Below, piece after piece: positions 12,716 to 25,068 of a stretch of 64,000 nucleotides of DNA; within the stretch, counting starts at the first letter, position 1; every line of letters begins with the position of its first letter. The notes beneath the pieces are model-generated. The model was given only the letters and a program-made list of their open reading frames with translations, had not been told where the DNA came from and did not search any database. Made by a program: the position numbers and the translations under genes. The stretch spans positions 310,001-374,000 of the forward strand of contig WUJK01000002.1 of assembly GCA_011317545.1 (NCBI GenBank). The letters run 5' to 3'. This DNA is from Coniella vitis (Eukaryota > Ascomycota > Sordariomycetes > Diaporthales > Schizoparmaceae).

Positions 12716-13435
12716 AATGGGACGATTCCTAATGGGAGATCATAGCTCGCCGCGTAGAACGCGAAGTACGAAGCAAGCATTCCTTCACGATATCGAAATC
12801 TGTACGTGGGCAACGAGTTGTCTGCAGCACTGATATTTCAGCTTGCGCTTCGATGAATTGACAGGGTGACGACGGCGGACTTTTGAGTATAAGCTGGGAT
12901 AAACAGACAAAGAAAATAAAGAAATCGAATCAACCCCAGATAGCTTTTCTCCGTTAAAGCTGAGATTCTGTAAACAGAGACAGCCAGCTATTTGTTTGGA
13001 AATACTTTTCTTTCAACTGCTTATGCTGGCGGTGATGAGTATACCGTTGAAATCTCCTTTGGGAATCTTCACTTATCCTCCCTCAACATCGGAAAGTTAT
13101 ACAGATAATCCAAGAATTTGGTGAGGAACAACCATGGCGGCAGGGTTTCCAAGCATAACCTAACCAATCTAATAAATATGAGCACATCAAAGACAACACC
13201 ATGCATACACAAATGCAAAGCAATCCGGCGTACTTCCAAGTTGCGTAAAAGTCCAGCCCTGTCCTCGACATTTCCATAGTCTGATTCTCGAACTGTCGAT
13301 TGAAAATTGTATGCGATATTCCCATATCAGTGCACTATATTTGAGCTGGGATCAAAGCCCTGGCATACTTTAGAAGGACAATTTTGGCATTTCCGTCTCC
13401 GAATGCCTTTTCCCGGTACGACAACTGTTCACACT
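12716..13435. other. Intergenic between convergent genes
   Basis: 720 bp between the stop codons of the membrane protein and the P450, so it should contain both 3' UTRs. An 80-codon minus-strand frame at 13083-13325 has no recognisable features and is not called. No repeats seen. Confidence 0.6.
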
Positions 13436-15030
13436 TTATTCTTTACGCGGCTGCAAATCCACCAATATGCCCGGCTCCTTGACCTGTGAGGTAAAGTTGT
13501 CGATGATATGAGGTGCACCAACTCCACCTTTGAGCTTCATATCGTAGTTTCTAAAGAAATAGGCCATCAGAAGCGTAAGTTCCGCCGTCGCCAGGTTCTG
13601 CCCAAGGCAACTTCGAGCGCCCTTTGAGAACGAAACCATACTCTGCTCCAGAGACTTGGCATCGGGCCGCAGCCACCGACCGGGGCTGAATTGCGCAGCA
13701 TCCGGTCCCCATAACAACTGGTCATGATGCATAGTGTACGAGGATATTCCCACAATGGTGCCGGGGGGCACAACGATGCCATCCACCATCAGGGGGTTCT
13801 TGCTGCTGCTGGGTACAACTCGAGGTAGGCGTCCCGGAACCGCATTGGCAACGCGTATGGATTCTCGAACACAAGCCATCAGGAAAGGCATCTCTTCAAG
13901 CTGGAGGAGGGCAGGGAATTTTGCTTTATCCGGGATGGCCTTTGTAAGCTCACTGACAAGAGTGTCCTTGATATGGGAATTGCTGAGAATGTGCCAGACT
14001 CCTATGGAGACGGTGAAAGCCGTCGTGTCAGACCCTGCCACCAGGATATCCACCGCCTCCGGAACGAGGAGATTGTCGGGTAGATCCCTCAAGCCATCAA
14101 ACAACACCGGGTGAGTGGCGTCGACAGGGTCAGCCTTGTACTGTTTGAGCATCTCGTCGGATGCTTCGGCAAGGCTGAGGATGGCGTGCAAGGCGGAACT
14201 CAGTTTTCGGCTGATGCTTTTGGGAACCATGTTTAGGATCTTGCGTCTGGTCGGATGGTATGCCATGTCCCAGATGACGCCTGGCACTGCATCGAACGTC
14301 TCCAAGAAACCACCATTCAGATGCTCATCACTTAGGCGAACAAGCTCTAAAGATCGACCAAACGCATACTGTGAGATAATGTCCACTGTGACGCATCGGG
14401 CAGCATTGTACATGTTGATGCTGCAAGTCTTCTGGAGCGCTTCAAGTCGCTGCAGCAGGCTCAGAATTCTTTCGACGAGGACGGGCTCCATCTTGAGGAT
14501 AGCCGAACGCGAGAAGTAGGTGTTCAGCATCCGCCTTCTCTCCTTGTGTAGACGAAGATCGTCTTCGACAAAGAGCGTATGAGGCATGCCGAAGGCGCTA
14601 TAGAAATCTGCGTGCTTGCGGTACGGGCTCGTCTGACTATAGATAGTCGTGTATAAAGACGTGTCGCTGATGTGAAGCTCGTTGGGCGCGATTCTAAGAG
14701 CATGCGTTCCTGGACCAAGAGTCAGGCAGGTCCTCAACATCAAGTGCGGGTACGAGAACAAAACATACCATAGAACTGATGCAACATTTCAAAGACTTCT
14801 TCCGGACAGCCGGCTTGAGATTGCTTCAGGAGCCATTTGTTCGATGTGGCTGCAGCACGGGGCCCAGGAAACCGTGCCAGAGGATGGAAGTAAATATTGT
14901 AGATCCTCAAGGCGAGCAGGTATCCAGTAGAGGTTACAAAGAGAAGCACGAAGCAAAGCTTAACAAAATGCTGAGGGGCTAGCAAGTCAAGCGAGAAGAA
15001 ATCGCCAGTAGTCATTGATGATACCGCCAT
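13436..15030 (-). CDS. Cytochrome P450 monooxygenase, 511 aa
   Basis: Two exons: 15030-14769 and 14709-13436, separated by a 59-bp GTATGT...CAG intron that splits a Gly codon and restores …FYG-THALRIAPNELHISD. The protein begins with a membrane anchor (about residues 20-45, FVKLCFVLLFVTSTGYLLAL) followed by a HPLARFPGPR hinge. Class II fungal P450 hallmarks are present: the I-helix AGSDTT, ExxR as ESIR, the PxxFxPxRW-like FSPGRW, and the heme loop FSKGARSCLG with Cys455 as the iron ligand. The length is normal for the family and no lesion is seen. It should act on the ER membrane with NADPH-P450 reductase. The substrate cannot be inferred; the type is common in secondary metabolism, but no backbone synthase lies nearby. 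Confidence 0.93.
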
Positions 15031-16085
15031 TACGAATTTCTAAACGAATCATTTACTGTCACTGGTGATGGGAGGACGGTCTTGCATGAATAGGAGCAAA
15101 TGTTCTGCATGATGCTGTCGGCTTCGCTATTTAATACAAAATCCGTGCAAATAATTCCAACTACTGAGCTGCGTGATTTTGGTTGGCCCACCATGCTCCC
15201 ATCTACTATGTAGATATTCAGGAGCCTATCAAATCGCTCCAATTTGAATTTCGCTTCTACTATGTACAGTCCGTCTCCAGCCACCGGTCCCCGCCTCGGC
15301 AGTTAATACGGTTTCGCGTGCTCACCAGGTTAGCATCGGTGGCCGGGATTAACAGTGACCGATCGCGAGGACCGAAGCCCGGTACTTGCTAAGAAGTGAT
15401 ACGGCGAACAGGTCCGTCGACATCGGACTACGTCCGACCCGACTTACACAGTAAAGAATGTGAAGGTGACCTTGATATTCTCCTTGAGAATCCGAGCCAG
15501 CTAAGCCAGGTCTCTCGTTCATAGTCGATAACCGCAACTTTGAGGCCCAGAGGTCATCGATTAGAACTCTTGGTATCCACTAATCTGGTGACGGCTTGTA
15601 GAAACCTGTGTTTGAAGGACACTGCCTATACGACTAATCTGTCGGAGCTTGGGTTCCGTAGTTGCTCGTATCTTCTCTGCAGTGATCCTTTTTGGCTTGT
15701 TTTTGCAGAAGCTCGAATATCAAATATAGTAGCGCATTTAACTCGTTTGTTTCGCGACAGTACATAGTAGATCAACCAGTCCTCTGATTTGCTCCTTCAA
15801 GTTTCGAACAGACTCAGCTGACTGCCCAATATTAACAACTATAATGTTCATGTCCGGATTGAAATTCAAAGGACTGGGGGTCGAAACGACTGGGGATTCA
15901 CTGGAAAAAAGTCCATGCCATCAAAAAAGAACTACAAAGAGGCTGATCCTTGATTTATATTTGTGCTATTAGCGTGGAGGCTACGTAGGAGAGGATAAGT
16001 TAAGGTTCATCACGCCCGTTGCATCGACATAACACCTTGTAAACCTAGATTCTGAAGCGCACAGTAAAGAGCAATCTCATGCCTC
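15031..16085. other. Intergenic: P450 promoter region
   Basis: About 1.05 kb upstream of the P450 and downstream of the next minus-strand gene. No convincing gene in either strand. A TATA-like box is noted separately. Confidence 0.6.
15128..15136 (-). promoter_or_regulatory. TATA-like box of the P450 gene
   Basis: TATTAAATA on the minus strand about 100 bp upstream of the P450 ATG at 15030. Position and sequence fit a fungal TATA element; not otherwise supported. Confidence 0.4.
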
Positions 16086-16721
16086 CTACTTCTCGATTAT
16101 AATCTCAGGTAAGTCCTCCGCCTCAAAAGCCAGTTCGTAAGAGCTATGGCCCCGAGAATCATCAACCTGAAACGACGTTATCCCTCGGAACCAGTTCCAC
16201 ATTCCAAGAAACCTCCAGATAACACTCTCTCTTGTCCCGGTTGTCCACCACCATGCTCGAACACCTTGCGGCCTCCAGTCCAGGGCATATTTCTCCCCAG
16301 CAATCAAGTCGCCCAGGCCTGCTCCACAAATATGTGTAGTTGCGAGTCTCGCAGTAGGCTTGAAATTAGCGATCGCAATTTCTGCCTCTGCAGGTCTTCC
16401 AGGATGTAGCGTCATCAAGTTCTCGTTGCCACCTTCGATCTTGACAGTCAGGGGCCAGCAGCCAGACTGGCACGTACTTTCAGCGCCCGGTGGGCTGAGG
16501 CACGTACTGAGCTGAGTGACGTAAAATGAAGAAGTATAGCCTGTTTGATCCCGTTTCAAACAGCTGTGTGGTCTCGAAAACGTGATCGGCTCTGATGAAT
16601 TTTCGAGACAAATGTTCAATTCCGGGATAACTTCCCCCGGAGGCTGTTTGGAAAGGGAAATCACCGAGTGTGATATGGTGGCCGAGAATTTTACAGTGCG
16701 TGGAGCTGGTCTTTGATACAT
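16086..16721 (-). CDS. Fungal hypothetical protein, 211 aa
   Basis: A single intronless frame. After a short basic N-terminus it alternates predicted beta-strands (KFSATISHSVISLS, PELNICLENSSEPITF) and ends with a GDLIAGEKYALDW segment followed by an aromatic WWW-TGTRESVIWRFLG region. This arrangement resembles a widespread family of Pezizomycotina hypothetical proteins: a beta-rich body, then a G-x-x-Y-x-L strand and a WW-x-x-GT-x-E-x-V motif. No enzyme motif, signal peptide or membrane helix is seen. The function is unknown. A TATA-like TATTTATAA lies about 180 bp upstream on the same strand (about 16905). The resemblance is from memory and needs a search. Confidence 0.6.
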   Translation of the reverse strand: MYQRPAPRTVKFSATISHSVISLSKQPPGEVIPELNICLENSSEPITFSRPHSCLKRDQTGYTSSFYVTQLSTCLSPPGAESTCQSGCWPLTVKIEGGNENLMTLHPGRPAEAEIAIANFKPTARLATTHICGAGLGDLIAGEKYALDWRPQGVRAWWWTTGTRESVIWRFLGMWNWFRGITSFQVDDSRGHSSYELAFEAEDLPEIIIEK

Positions 16722-17522
16722 GATTGAGGAAGGGATATGTTGTGGGAATTTCCGGAAAACTTAAGACTATGCATTTGAAATTTTGTAAAGACGGGGCTGG
16801 GATGGCTTTTCAAAGAAATCAAAATTTCGAGGCGGCAGGGTGACTAAGAGCGAGTGCTTGCACTGCTGTAAGCTGAGCAAAGCTTTCGTTGTATATTTGT
16901 TATTATAAATAGTCGTTGCTCGGCTTCCCAGTTTCCTGGGGTCCAAGTTGTTAATACCCGTTGGATGTTAGAATTATGCAGTTGGTGCTCCTACTTATAT
17001 AGATAGGACCATCTTTGGTAGTCACAGAGTCAAATGAAAAAAGTACCATTGGGGCCCAAGACATCACATTTGATAGTCTCAAGAAAACTTGTGTGTTGAT
17101 TTATTAAGCCAGTCTAACAAATCCCTCTTCTACTATAAGTATTACACCTGATCCTCATATCCACCACTCTGGCCATGTCTTGGAGAGCTCTTACGATATG
17201 CATCTAGTTTAGGTTCCCATTGGAATTGCCTTGCATTGGTTGGGCCCTTTTGAGAACATAAAGCGGGCTTGCAGAAATCCTCCTGTGAATTGGTCATGAG
17301 TATAAATATTTGTAGATTCGATGGAGAATTACGTATTGCCAATGTCGCCATCACTCCAGTAGCCCTCGATATTGAGACCTGGTGCAACAAGGGTCAAAAT
17401 TGAACTCCCGCTCAAAGATAGCGTGATATCTGCGTATCCAGAGATTATCTAGAAGGGATAAAGCAGTGGTTGTGAGAGCTTGTCAAGAGAATACAAGTTG
17501 GAAGGGGAAAGTATTGTCAAGT
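16722..17522. other. Intergenic up to the repeat island
   Basis: 800 bp upstream of the hypothetical gene. An 82-codon minus-strand frame at 17142-17390 has no recognisable feature and is not called. Normal, non-RIPed composition runs right up to the LTR at 17523. Confidence 0.55.
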
Positions 17523-17996
17523 TGTTATGACCCACGGTCATGCAGGTCACAGGAACAGGCCAGCGCAACCATATGCCAGCAAATCGGAACCTCAACGGAC
17601 CGATAGGGATCTCTTATATAAGGAATATAAGGGTTAGGGTTATAAAAGATAATACGATAAGGACCGACAGGACCGCCAGCGGTCCTAACGATTATATAGG
17701 TGGACCGAAGAAGTCGCTATCGACTCTTGCGGTCTAAGGCACTATTTAGGGAATAGCAGTTAATAATAGAAGGATATAAGGATAGGAGGTTATAGCTTAA
17801 TATTAGATAGTTTCCTTATAATCTTTAGTTATAAATCTAAGTATTATTTTATATAATAGGGTAATCCCTTTTAATTACTTATAATACTTAATATTACTCG
17901 ATAATATACGAAGACTTAAAGGTAATACTTTCCTACCTACTAATATATAACTTATAGGTACTTCTAGAATTAGGGATTTAAGTAAAGATTATTATA
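17523..17996 (+). repeat. LTR (variant III) at the left edge of the second island
   Basis: The 474-bp LTR starts TGTTATGACCCACGG, an unmutated Gypsy-family terminus, and ends GATTATTATA. The first 100 bp match the other LTRs and contain TCTTATATAAG. The centre (about 17627-17756) is unique, with a GC-rich imperfect palindrome around GACCGCCAGCGGTCC. The last 240 bp match again. The first 230 bp are almost free of RIP, whereas the rest is heavily mutated. The five bases before it are CAAGT; no matching copy is found at the right end of the island. Confidence 0.8.
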
Positions 17997-18554
17997 TTTT
18001 TATAACTCTTATTTAGGACGGTTTATATATACCTCTTAAGTAATATTAAGTATAATATTTAACTATAATACTAATAGTTCCAGCCCCCTTAATAGTTAAC
18101 TAGACCTAGAATACTAACTAGTAACTTATAACTACTATTAACGTACTTATTATACGTATTATAGAACTTAAAGCTCGAGAAAATACTAGCGGAACTCCTA
18201 ATAAGCCCTTTAAGATAGAGTAGCCTAAGGTCTATCGCGGATAAGAAGACGATATCTAACCTTTATTATAGCCCTTAGAGCTTACTTCTAATACTATTAA
18301 TAGTAATTCCCTATTAAAGCTAAGAAAGTAGAATTCGTAATTAGTAGGCTTAAAGGTAATATACTTATATAGTTTAAACCTATCCTATAAAACTTCCTAG
18401 AATTTAAAACCGAAGAAACTAGAGAAGATAAGACTAACGAACTCTTTATATTATTCGAAACCTTTACTTAAATATTTAAGGAAACCTTTAGAAACCCTAA
18501 CGAAAAGCGTAATATAGAATATAAGATCTCCTAACTTAAGTAAACTAAATTAGT
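17997..18554 (+). mobile_element. 5' gag fragment of a variant Gypsy element
   Basis: This stretch follows the LTR at 17523-17996 directly and is the start of the internal region (leader and gag). It is the reverse complement of 44091-44721 and differs from the gag of copies A, B and D. It ends where copy A inserted at 18555. RIP has filled it with stops. Confidence 0.75.
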
Positions 18555-21318
18555 TATTATAACCCACGGTTATACAGGTTATAGGAACAGGCTAGCGTAA
18601 CTATATACTAGCAAATCGGAACCTTAACGGACTAATAGGGATCTCTTATATAACCAGGTTATATAGGATAATATAGTTAGGATTAGGGTTATACGAACTA
18701 ATTAGGAATAGATTATTAAGATTATTAGATAATCTAGCAGAATCGGATTATTAGGATTATAAGATAATCTAAATAATCTAAGGTTAAATAAGAAATTTAA
18801 TATAGAATAACGAAAGGATATAAGGACGATAGATTTCCTAGCTATTAGATAGTTTTCCTTATAGTCTTTAGTTATAAATCTAAGTATTATTTTATATAAT
18901 AGGGTAATCCCTCTTAATTATTTATAATACTTAATATTACTCGATAACGTATAAAGACTTAAAGGTAATACTTCCCTACCTACTAATATATAACTTATAG
19001 GTACTTCTAGAATCCGGGATTTAAGTAAGGATTATTATATTTTTATAACTCTTATTTAGGACGGTCTACGTATACCTTTTAGGTAATATTAAATATAGTA
19101 ATAGCTCCTTAAACTCCTACCCTATTTACTTTAGGCGAAGGATATTGCTAGGTTATAACTTAGGAAAATATAATATACTAATTAATCGAACTTACCTAAT
19201 AATTTACTATACTCTAGTAGAATTAGGAGCAGTAGAATCGTACTATCCGTAGGTAGGCCTAATAGCTCGAATAATACTCGGCTATAGCTATTACGCCCCT
19301 AGCGCCTATTATTCGAAATACCGGTAATAGCTATAAGATAGATAAACCTGCTATATATAACGGTAACTAAAAGATGCTTTAAGGGTTCCTTACCTATTAT
19401 AAGGCGTACTTCCTATATAATATAGTATAATTTACTACTAAACCCGATAAAGTTATCCTAGCCGGTATACGATTCGAAAAGGACGTACTTATTTAGTACG
19501 AACTCTTACTTCGTAACTATATTAAATACCTAGGTAACCTCGATTAATATAAGACGATTACTAAGAATATATTCGATTTATTCGTAGGGTTCGAATATAT
19601 CCTTAAGGAAATATTTAGCGATCCTAACGAAGAACGGATTATAATATAATAACTTATAGAACTTAAGCAGAATAAGTCTGCTTTAGCCTATATAGTCCGC
19701 TTTAAGTAACTCTTAGTACGCCTCCCTTAGGAAGATAAGAACCTTATAAAATATTATTATAGAGGACTTAAGGATAAGGTTAAGAACGAAATCTCTAAGC
19801 AGGATTAGCTTAAAGACTTTATAATATTTAGTAATAACGTTATCTATATCGATAACTATCTCTATAAAAGATATATAGAGAAAAGTAAAAAAGGAGGAAG
19901 CTATACTATATAGAGGAATTACGCTAATATAGGATAACGGATTTAATAAATAACTAACCGCAGCTTCTAGTAATAAAGTATAATAGTTAGTAGTATTATA
20001 TATATAGGACCTATAGAGCTTAATATAGCTTAGCGTAAACCTATAAGTAAGGAATACTTTAACTATAATAAGATAGGCTACTTCGTACGAGAATACCGAT
20101 AACCTAAGAAACCTAGAGAATTTAAGAAAATCCCCGAAGGACGATAAGCTAATTATAATATATAAGACTACGGACTCCCCTCCTAGCTAGAATTAGCTTC
20201 TAAAGTAAGTATCGGATAACTCCGATTATAAACTCCTTAACTAGACCTTCTATTATAAGGATAATTATATAATATACCTCTCGGTAAAGTAAGGCTTAGG
20301 ATAATTCCCTTAGAAACTTTATAAGGAATAATAAATTATAATTACCTAAAGAATACCCCTCCTTATAGATAACGGTTTATTCGAAAGATTAGTAATAAAG
20401 TAGTAAGCCTAGCTTATTAGGGAATACCCCTATTAGCGCGATATAGAAGGGTATAAGCTACCTAACGAAATAAAAACTATATAAAGTAATATTACGGAAA
20501 TTATAAGATAATAGGAAACGCTTAATATTAGTTAGAATATTAATACTTAAACTATTAACGAAGAAATAAGCTTAGAATTAAAAAGCTCTATAGATAAAGA
20601 TATCGATAAAGGAGATATATACTACCTTATCTATAGTATTATACTTAGAGAACTATTCCGAATAATAACCTATTAAGATAAAACCCCTATTATATAGGAA
20701 GATATACGAATTAATAATCTCTACGAAAAGTACTATTAGATTATATAATTTACCTATATTATATATAATTATAGATAATACTTTAAATATAAGGTAACTA
20801 ACGAATAATTCTCTATATACGAAATAGAGTATAATATTATCGCTTATAACGACGATAATAGCGATTATTATAAAGTATTCGGAATAAGGGGAAATTACGC
20901 TAGTATTAGCCTTATATATAATACCCCCTATAAATATACTATACGATAAGTAAAATAGTATTAATATACGATACCCTAATATATACCTTATACGTAAGAA
21001 AAAGCGTTCGATTAATATAGAATATACGAATAGAAATAAAGGGAAAAGCGCGTAAAGCCTATATATATAGAACCTATATATTATAGCTTCTATAAGCGCG
21101 CCGATTATATAGAATACCTAGCGGATAAAGCGTATACCTATTATAACCTTAAGGATAATTAGCCCGGAGTATAGATTCCTTATACGAAAGAAGAAAATTA
21201 AACGCGCTTATAGCGATAGGCTATAATATATATATAATATAGAATATAATAAGCTAAGAACCTAGTATAGATAATAGCCTTTAGAATATAATAAGAATAG
21301 TAGAACCTAAAAGGTAAG

Positions 21319-21609
21319 TGTCAGGAGGTGGGTTGTTGCGAGGTGATGAAGTACAACATAGACGACGAGTTCTTGGCGTAAAAGCAGCTATATCGCACAG
21401 AAGACACCATGATGGTAGTATTCGTTGACAGAAACTGAACCTAAAGAGAAATCCCTTCTCCATTCACTAGTTTCCGAAGCTTCCGACGGCTCTTTATATC
21501 TTTGAGATTCCATGGCTGCCTGCCGAGAGCTGCCGGCAGGCCCTTGTTCCAAGCCGCAGGGACTGCGTTACCGCTGCGCTTTCCTGGCGTTCAGGGTAGG
21601 GTTCTGACA
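21319..21609 (-). mobile_element. Foreign GC-rich solo LTR (Copia-like), TSD GTAAG
   Basis: 291 bp of normal-composition DNA interrupts copy A exactly between two GTAAG repeats (21314-21318 and 21610-21614). Copy D at 39111-39131 shows the empty site. The insert starts TGTCAG and ends CTGACA, as expected of an LTR with a 5-bp duplication. On the minus strand it begins TGTCAGAACCC and carries a TATA-like AGATATAAAG, which suggests that orientation. It has no RIP mutations, so it arrived after RIP of copy A or was never duplicated during a sexual cycle. No internal region is present. The 60-codon minus-strand frame inside it is not considered a gene. Confidence 0.85.
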
Positions 21610-24600
21610 GTAAGGATCGCTTATAAGGGATAATAAGCGATTAGGACTTATAGTAAAGTCCCTCTATATAATAGATAGCTCGATATACGAATATTTGAAA
21701 ATTATAATACGAATTAACGGTAAATACTATATAATACTCCTAGATAGCGGAGTATAAGGAAACTTTATATCCCTAAGCGTTATTAATAAAGAATAGATAC
21801 CTTAGAAGAAGAAGGTAGAATCCTATAAACTTAGTATTATAGAAGGTATAGAAATCGCTTACGGTTAAGGTATTATCGATATAAAATCTAATTAATTACT
21901 AGTTACGATTTATAAACGTATAATACTAATAAACTTCGATATTACGGATATTATATAATATAAGCTAATCTTAGGTATATTATAGTTAAGAAAGGAAAAT
22001 CCTCGAATCGATTAGATTAATAGCTATATTTTATAGGATAAAGCGGATACCTAAGAAGCGGTTATAATTAAAGGCGTAGGATCGGATTTAGTTACTAAGC
22101 GATACCTAGATAATAGGGGCTTAAACGAATTTATATATACTTCTAAATCGAGAAGAGCTAAGGCGATAGCTACCCTAGGATATAATAAACCTCGATAGCT
22201 TATAAAGAAGGACCTAGCGATAGTTAATACCTAATAGAATAAGGGATATAGCAGATTAGGATATAATATAATAGGATTCTATAGATAGTAGGATATATTA
22301 TTACGGTAAGTTTAAAAAGGAACTAAGTATATATAACGATATCTCCTTATAATAGTAACTATATAAGACGAAGATATATTTAGAGACCTCTCCGGTATAT
22401 TAGAAGAGTATCGGAAGTTTATAAAACTATTTTAAGGAAAATTCGATAATAACCTATTAGAGTACGGCCTATACGACTACGAAATCCTACTTAAGGAAGG
22501 AGAATAACTAAAGTTCTTTCCTATCTACGGATTAGATAAGGATAAACTTAAAGCACTTAGAGAATATATCGACGAAAATCTTAAGAAAGGCTATATTAGA
22601 CCCTCCTATTTACTAGTAGGATACCTAATCCTATTTATACTAAAGAAAAACGGTAAACTACGATTATATATTAACTATCGGTAATTTAACGATATTATAA
22701 TTAAGAATCGGTACCCCTTACCTCTCTTTAAAGAACTTAGAGATAGACTTAGAGGAGCTTAATAGTTTATAGCCCTTAACCTTAAGGAAGGATATATATA
22801 TATTTGTATTAAACCCGGAGAAGAATAGAAAATAGAGTTTAGAATATACTATAGATATTTCGAATATCTTATTATACTATTTAAACTTACTAAAGCCCCT
22901 ATATTATTCTAGGAAATAATAAACTTTATCTTATATAAATACCTCGATTATTTTATAATCGCTTATCTAAACGATATCCTTATTTACTTAAAGATATTCG
23001 AAGAATATTAAAGGTATATTACGATAATCCTATAAATCCTCTAAGATAATAAGATTTTAATAGAATCTATTAAATATAATTAGAATATTTAAGAAGTTAA
23101 TTATCTCGGATATATTATTATACTAGGGTATATATAAATATAGAAAGATAAAGTATAAGTAGTTAGGGATTAGCCTATACTTTAGAACGTTAAGGATATT
23201 AAAGCCTTCTTAAGCTATATTAACTTCTACCGATAATTTATTAAGAATTATAATAATATTATAGTATTACTTATAGAACTTACGAAAAAGGATATTACCT
23301 TTAATTAGAACGAATAGGTATAAAAAGCCTTTAATATAATTAAGGATATAATTATATTAGAACTAATCTTAGTTAAAGTAGATTAAGATAAAGTTTTCGA
23401 GATTAAGATAAACGTATTAGATTATATATTCGGTAGATAACTCGGATAACGAGATAATAAAGGATAATTACGGATAATTAGTAACTTTAGTAAAAAGCTA
23501 AATAGATTAGAATTTAACTATAGAACGCCCGATTAAGAACTTATAGTAATAATAGAAGCCTTTAGGGAATAGCGATACTACTTTATCGGTATAAAATAAT
23601 AAATTCTTATATATACGGATTATAAGAACCTTTAGGTATTTACCTTAATAAAGCAGCTTAATAAACGATAAGTTAGATAGTATAAGTTCTTATTATAATT
23701 CGACTTTAAGATTATCTATTATAAAGGTAAAGAAAACGAACGAGTAGATACTTTTAGTAGACGGTTAAACTATAAGGATAATAATAGTAAAGACTAAGAT
23801 ATTATAGTAATCTTTAGGAAAGATTCGGACGGTAACCTTATTATACTATCTATTACTAAGGAACTTAATATAATACTATATATCGAAGGGGAAATACCTA
23901 ACCTCGATAATATAATAATATCGGAATAAAACGACTATATTAGAAGTATCTATAGCGTACTAGTATATAAATACTAAGGAATTAGAGCAACCTATAGAAG
24001 GATCTAACGTTATTAGAGTCTATTAAACCTTAAGAAACGAGTTATAGATATCGTTAATAACTACGATATATATAAACGGAATAAGATAGAATAATATAAA
24101 CCTTACGGATTATTATAACCTCTACTAATACCTACGATTATTTAATTATCTATTAGTCTAGACTTTATTATTAAACTACCCCTTTTACGAGAACCCTTAA
24201 CTTAGGTATAGTATAATAATATCTTAGTAATAGTTTATAGATTAAGTAAGTATATATACTTCCTACTATATAAAAAAAGTAGTATTATAGAAGAACTTAT
24301 ATATATATTCCTCTATATTATTATCGCTAACTACGGAATACCTTAGGAAATTATATTAGATAAAGATAGAAAATTTATATTAAAATTCTAGATCTTACTT
24401 ACTAAATACCTTAGAATAATATAATATATATCTATAGTATTTTATCCTTAGATAAACGGATAAATAGAATATACTAACTAGATATAATAATCCTTGCCTG
24501 AATCCCGGATTCTGGAAGTACCTATAAGTTATATATTAGTAGGTAGGGAAGTATTACCTTTAAGTCTTCGTATATTATCGAGTAATATTAAGTATTATAA

Positions 24601-25068
24601 GTAATTAAGAGGGATTACCCTATTATATAAAATAATACTTAGATTTATAACTAAAGACTATAAGGAAAACTATCTAATAGCTAGGAAATCCATCGTCCTT
24701 ATATCCTTTCGTTATTCTATATTAAATTCCTTATTTAACCTTAGATAATTTGGATTATCTTATAATCCTAATAATCCTATTCTACTAGATTATCTAATAA
24801 TCTTAATAATCTATTCCTAATTAGTTCGTATAACCCTAACCCTAACTATATTATCCTATATAACTTAGTTATATAAAAGATCCTTATCGGTTTATTAAAG
24901 TTCCGATTTACTAGTATATAATTACGCTAGCCTATTCCTATAACCTATATATCCGTAGGTTATAATATTATCTCCCTTTTATCGGTTTTTATCCCTAAAG
25001 ACCTATAGTATTTCCGTAAATAGTCCTATCTAATATTCTTACTTCGGATTATACCTTCCTAATTCGTT

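Noticed and set aside
7304..16721. Complete secondary-metabolite gene cluster
   Set aside because: There is a P450 and an esterase relic but no polyketide, peptide or terpene synthase in the window.
17540..17737. 65-codon plus-strand frame at the island edge
   Set aside because: It is LTR sequence left open only because RIP is light there; the residues follow LTR repeats.
21281..21463. 60-codon minus-strand frame
   Set aside because: It lies within the solo LTR at 21319-21609 and runs into RIPed DNA; no protein-like features.
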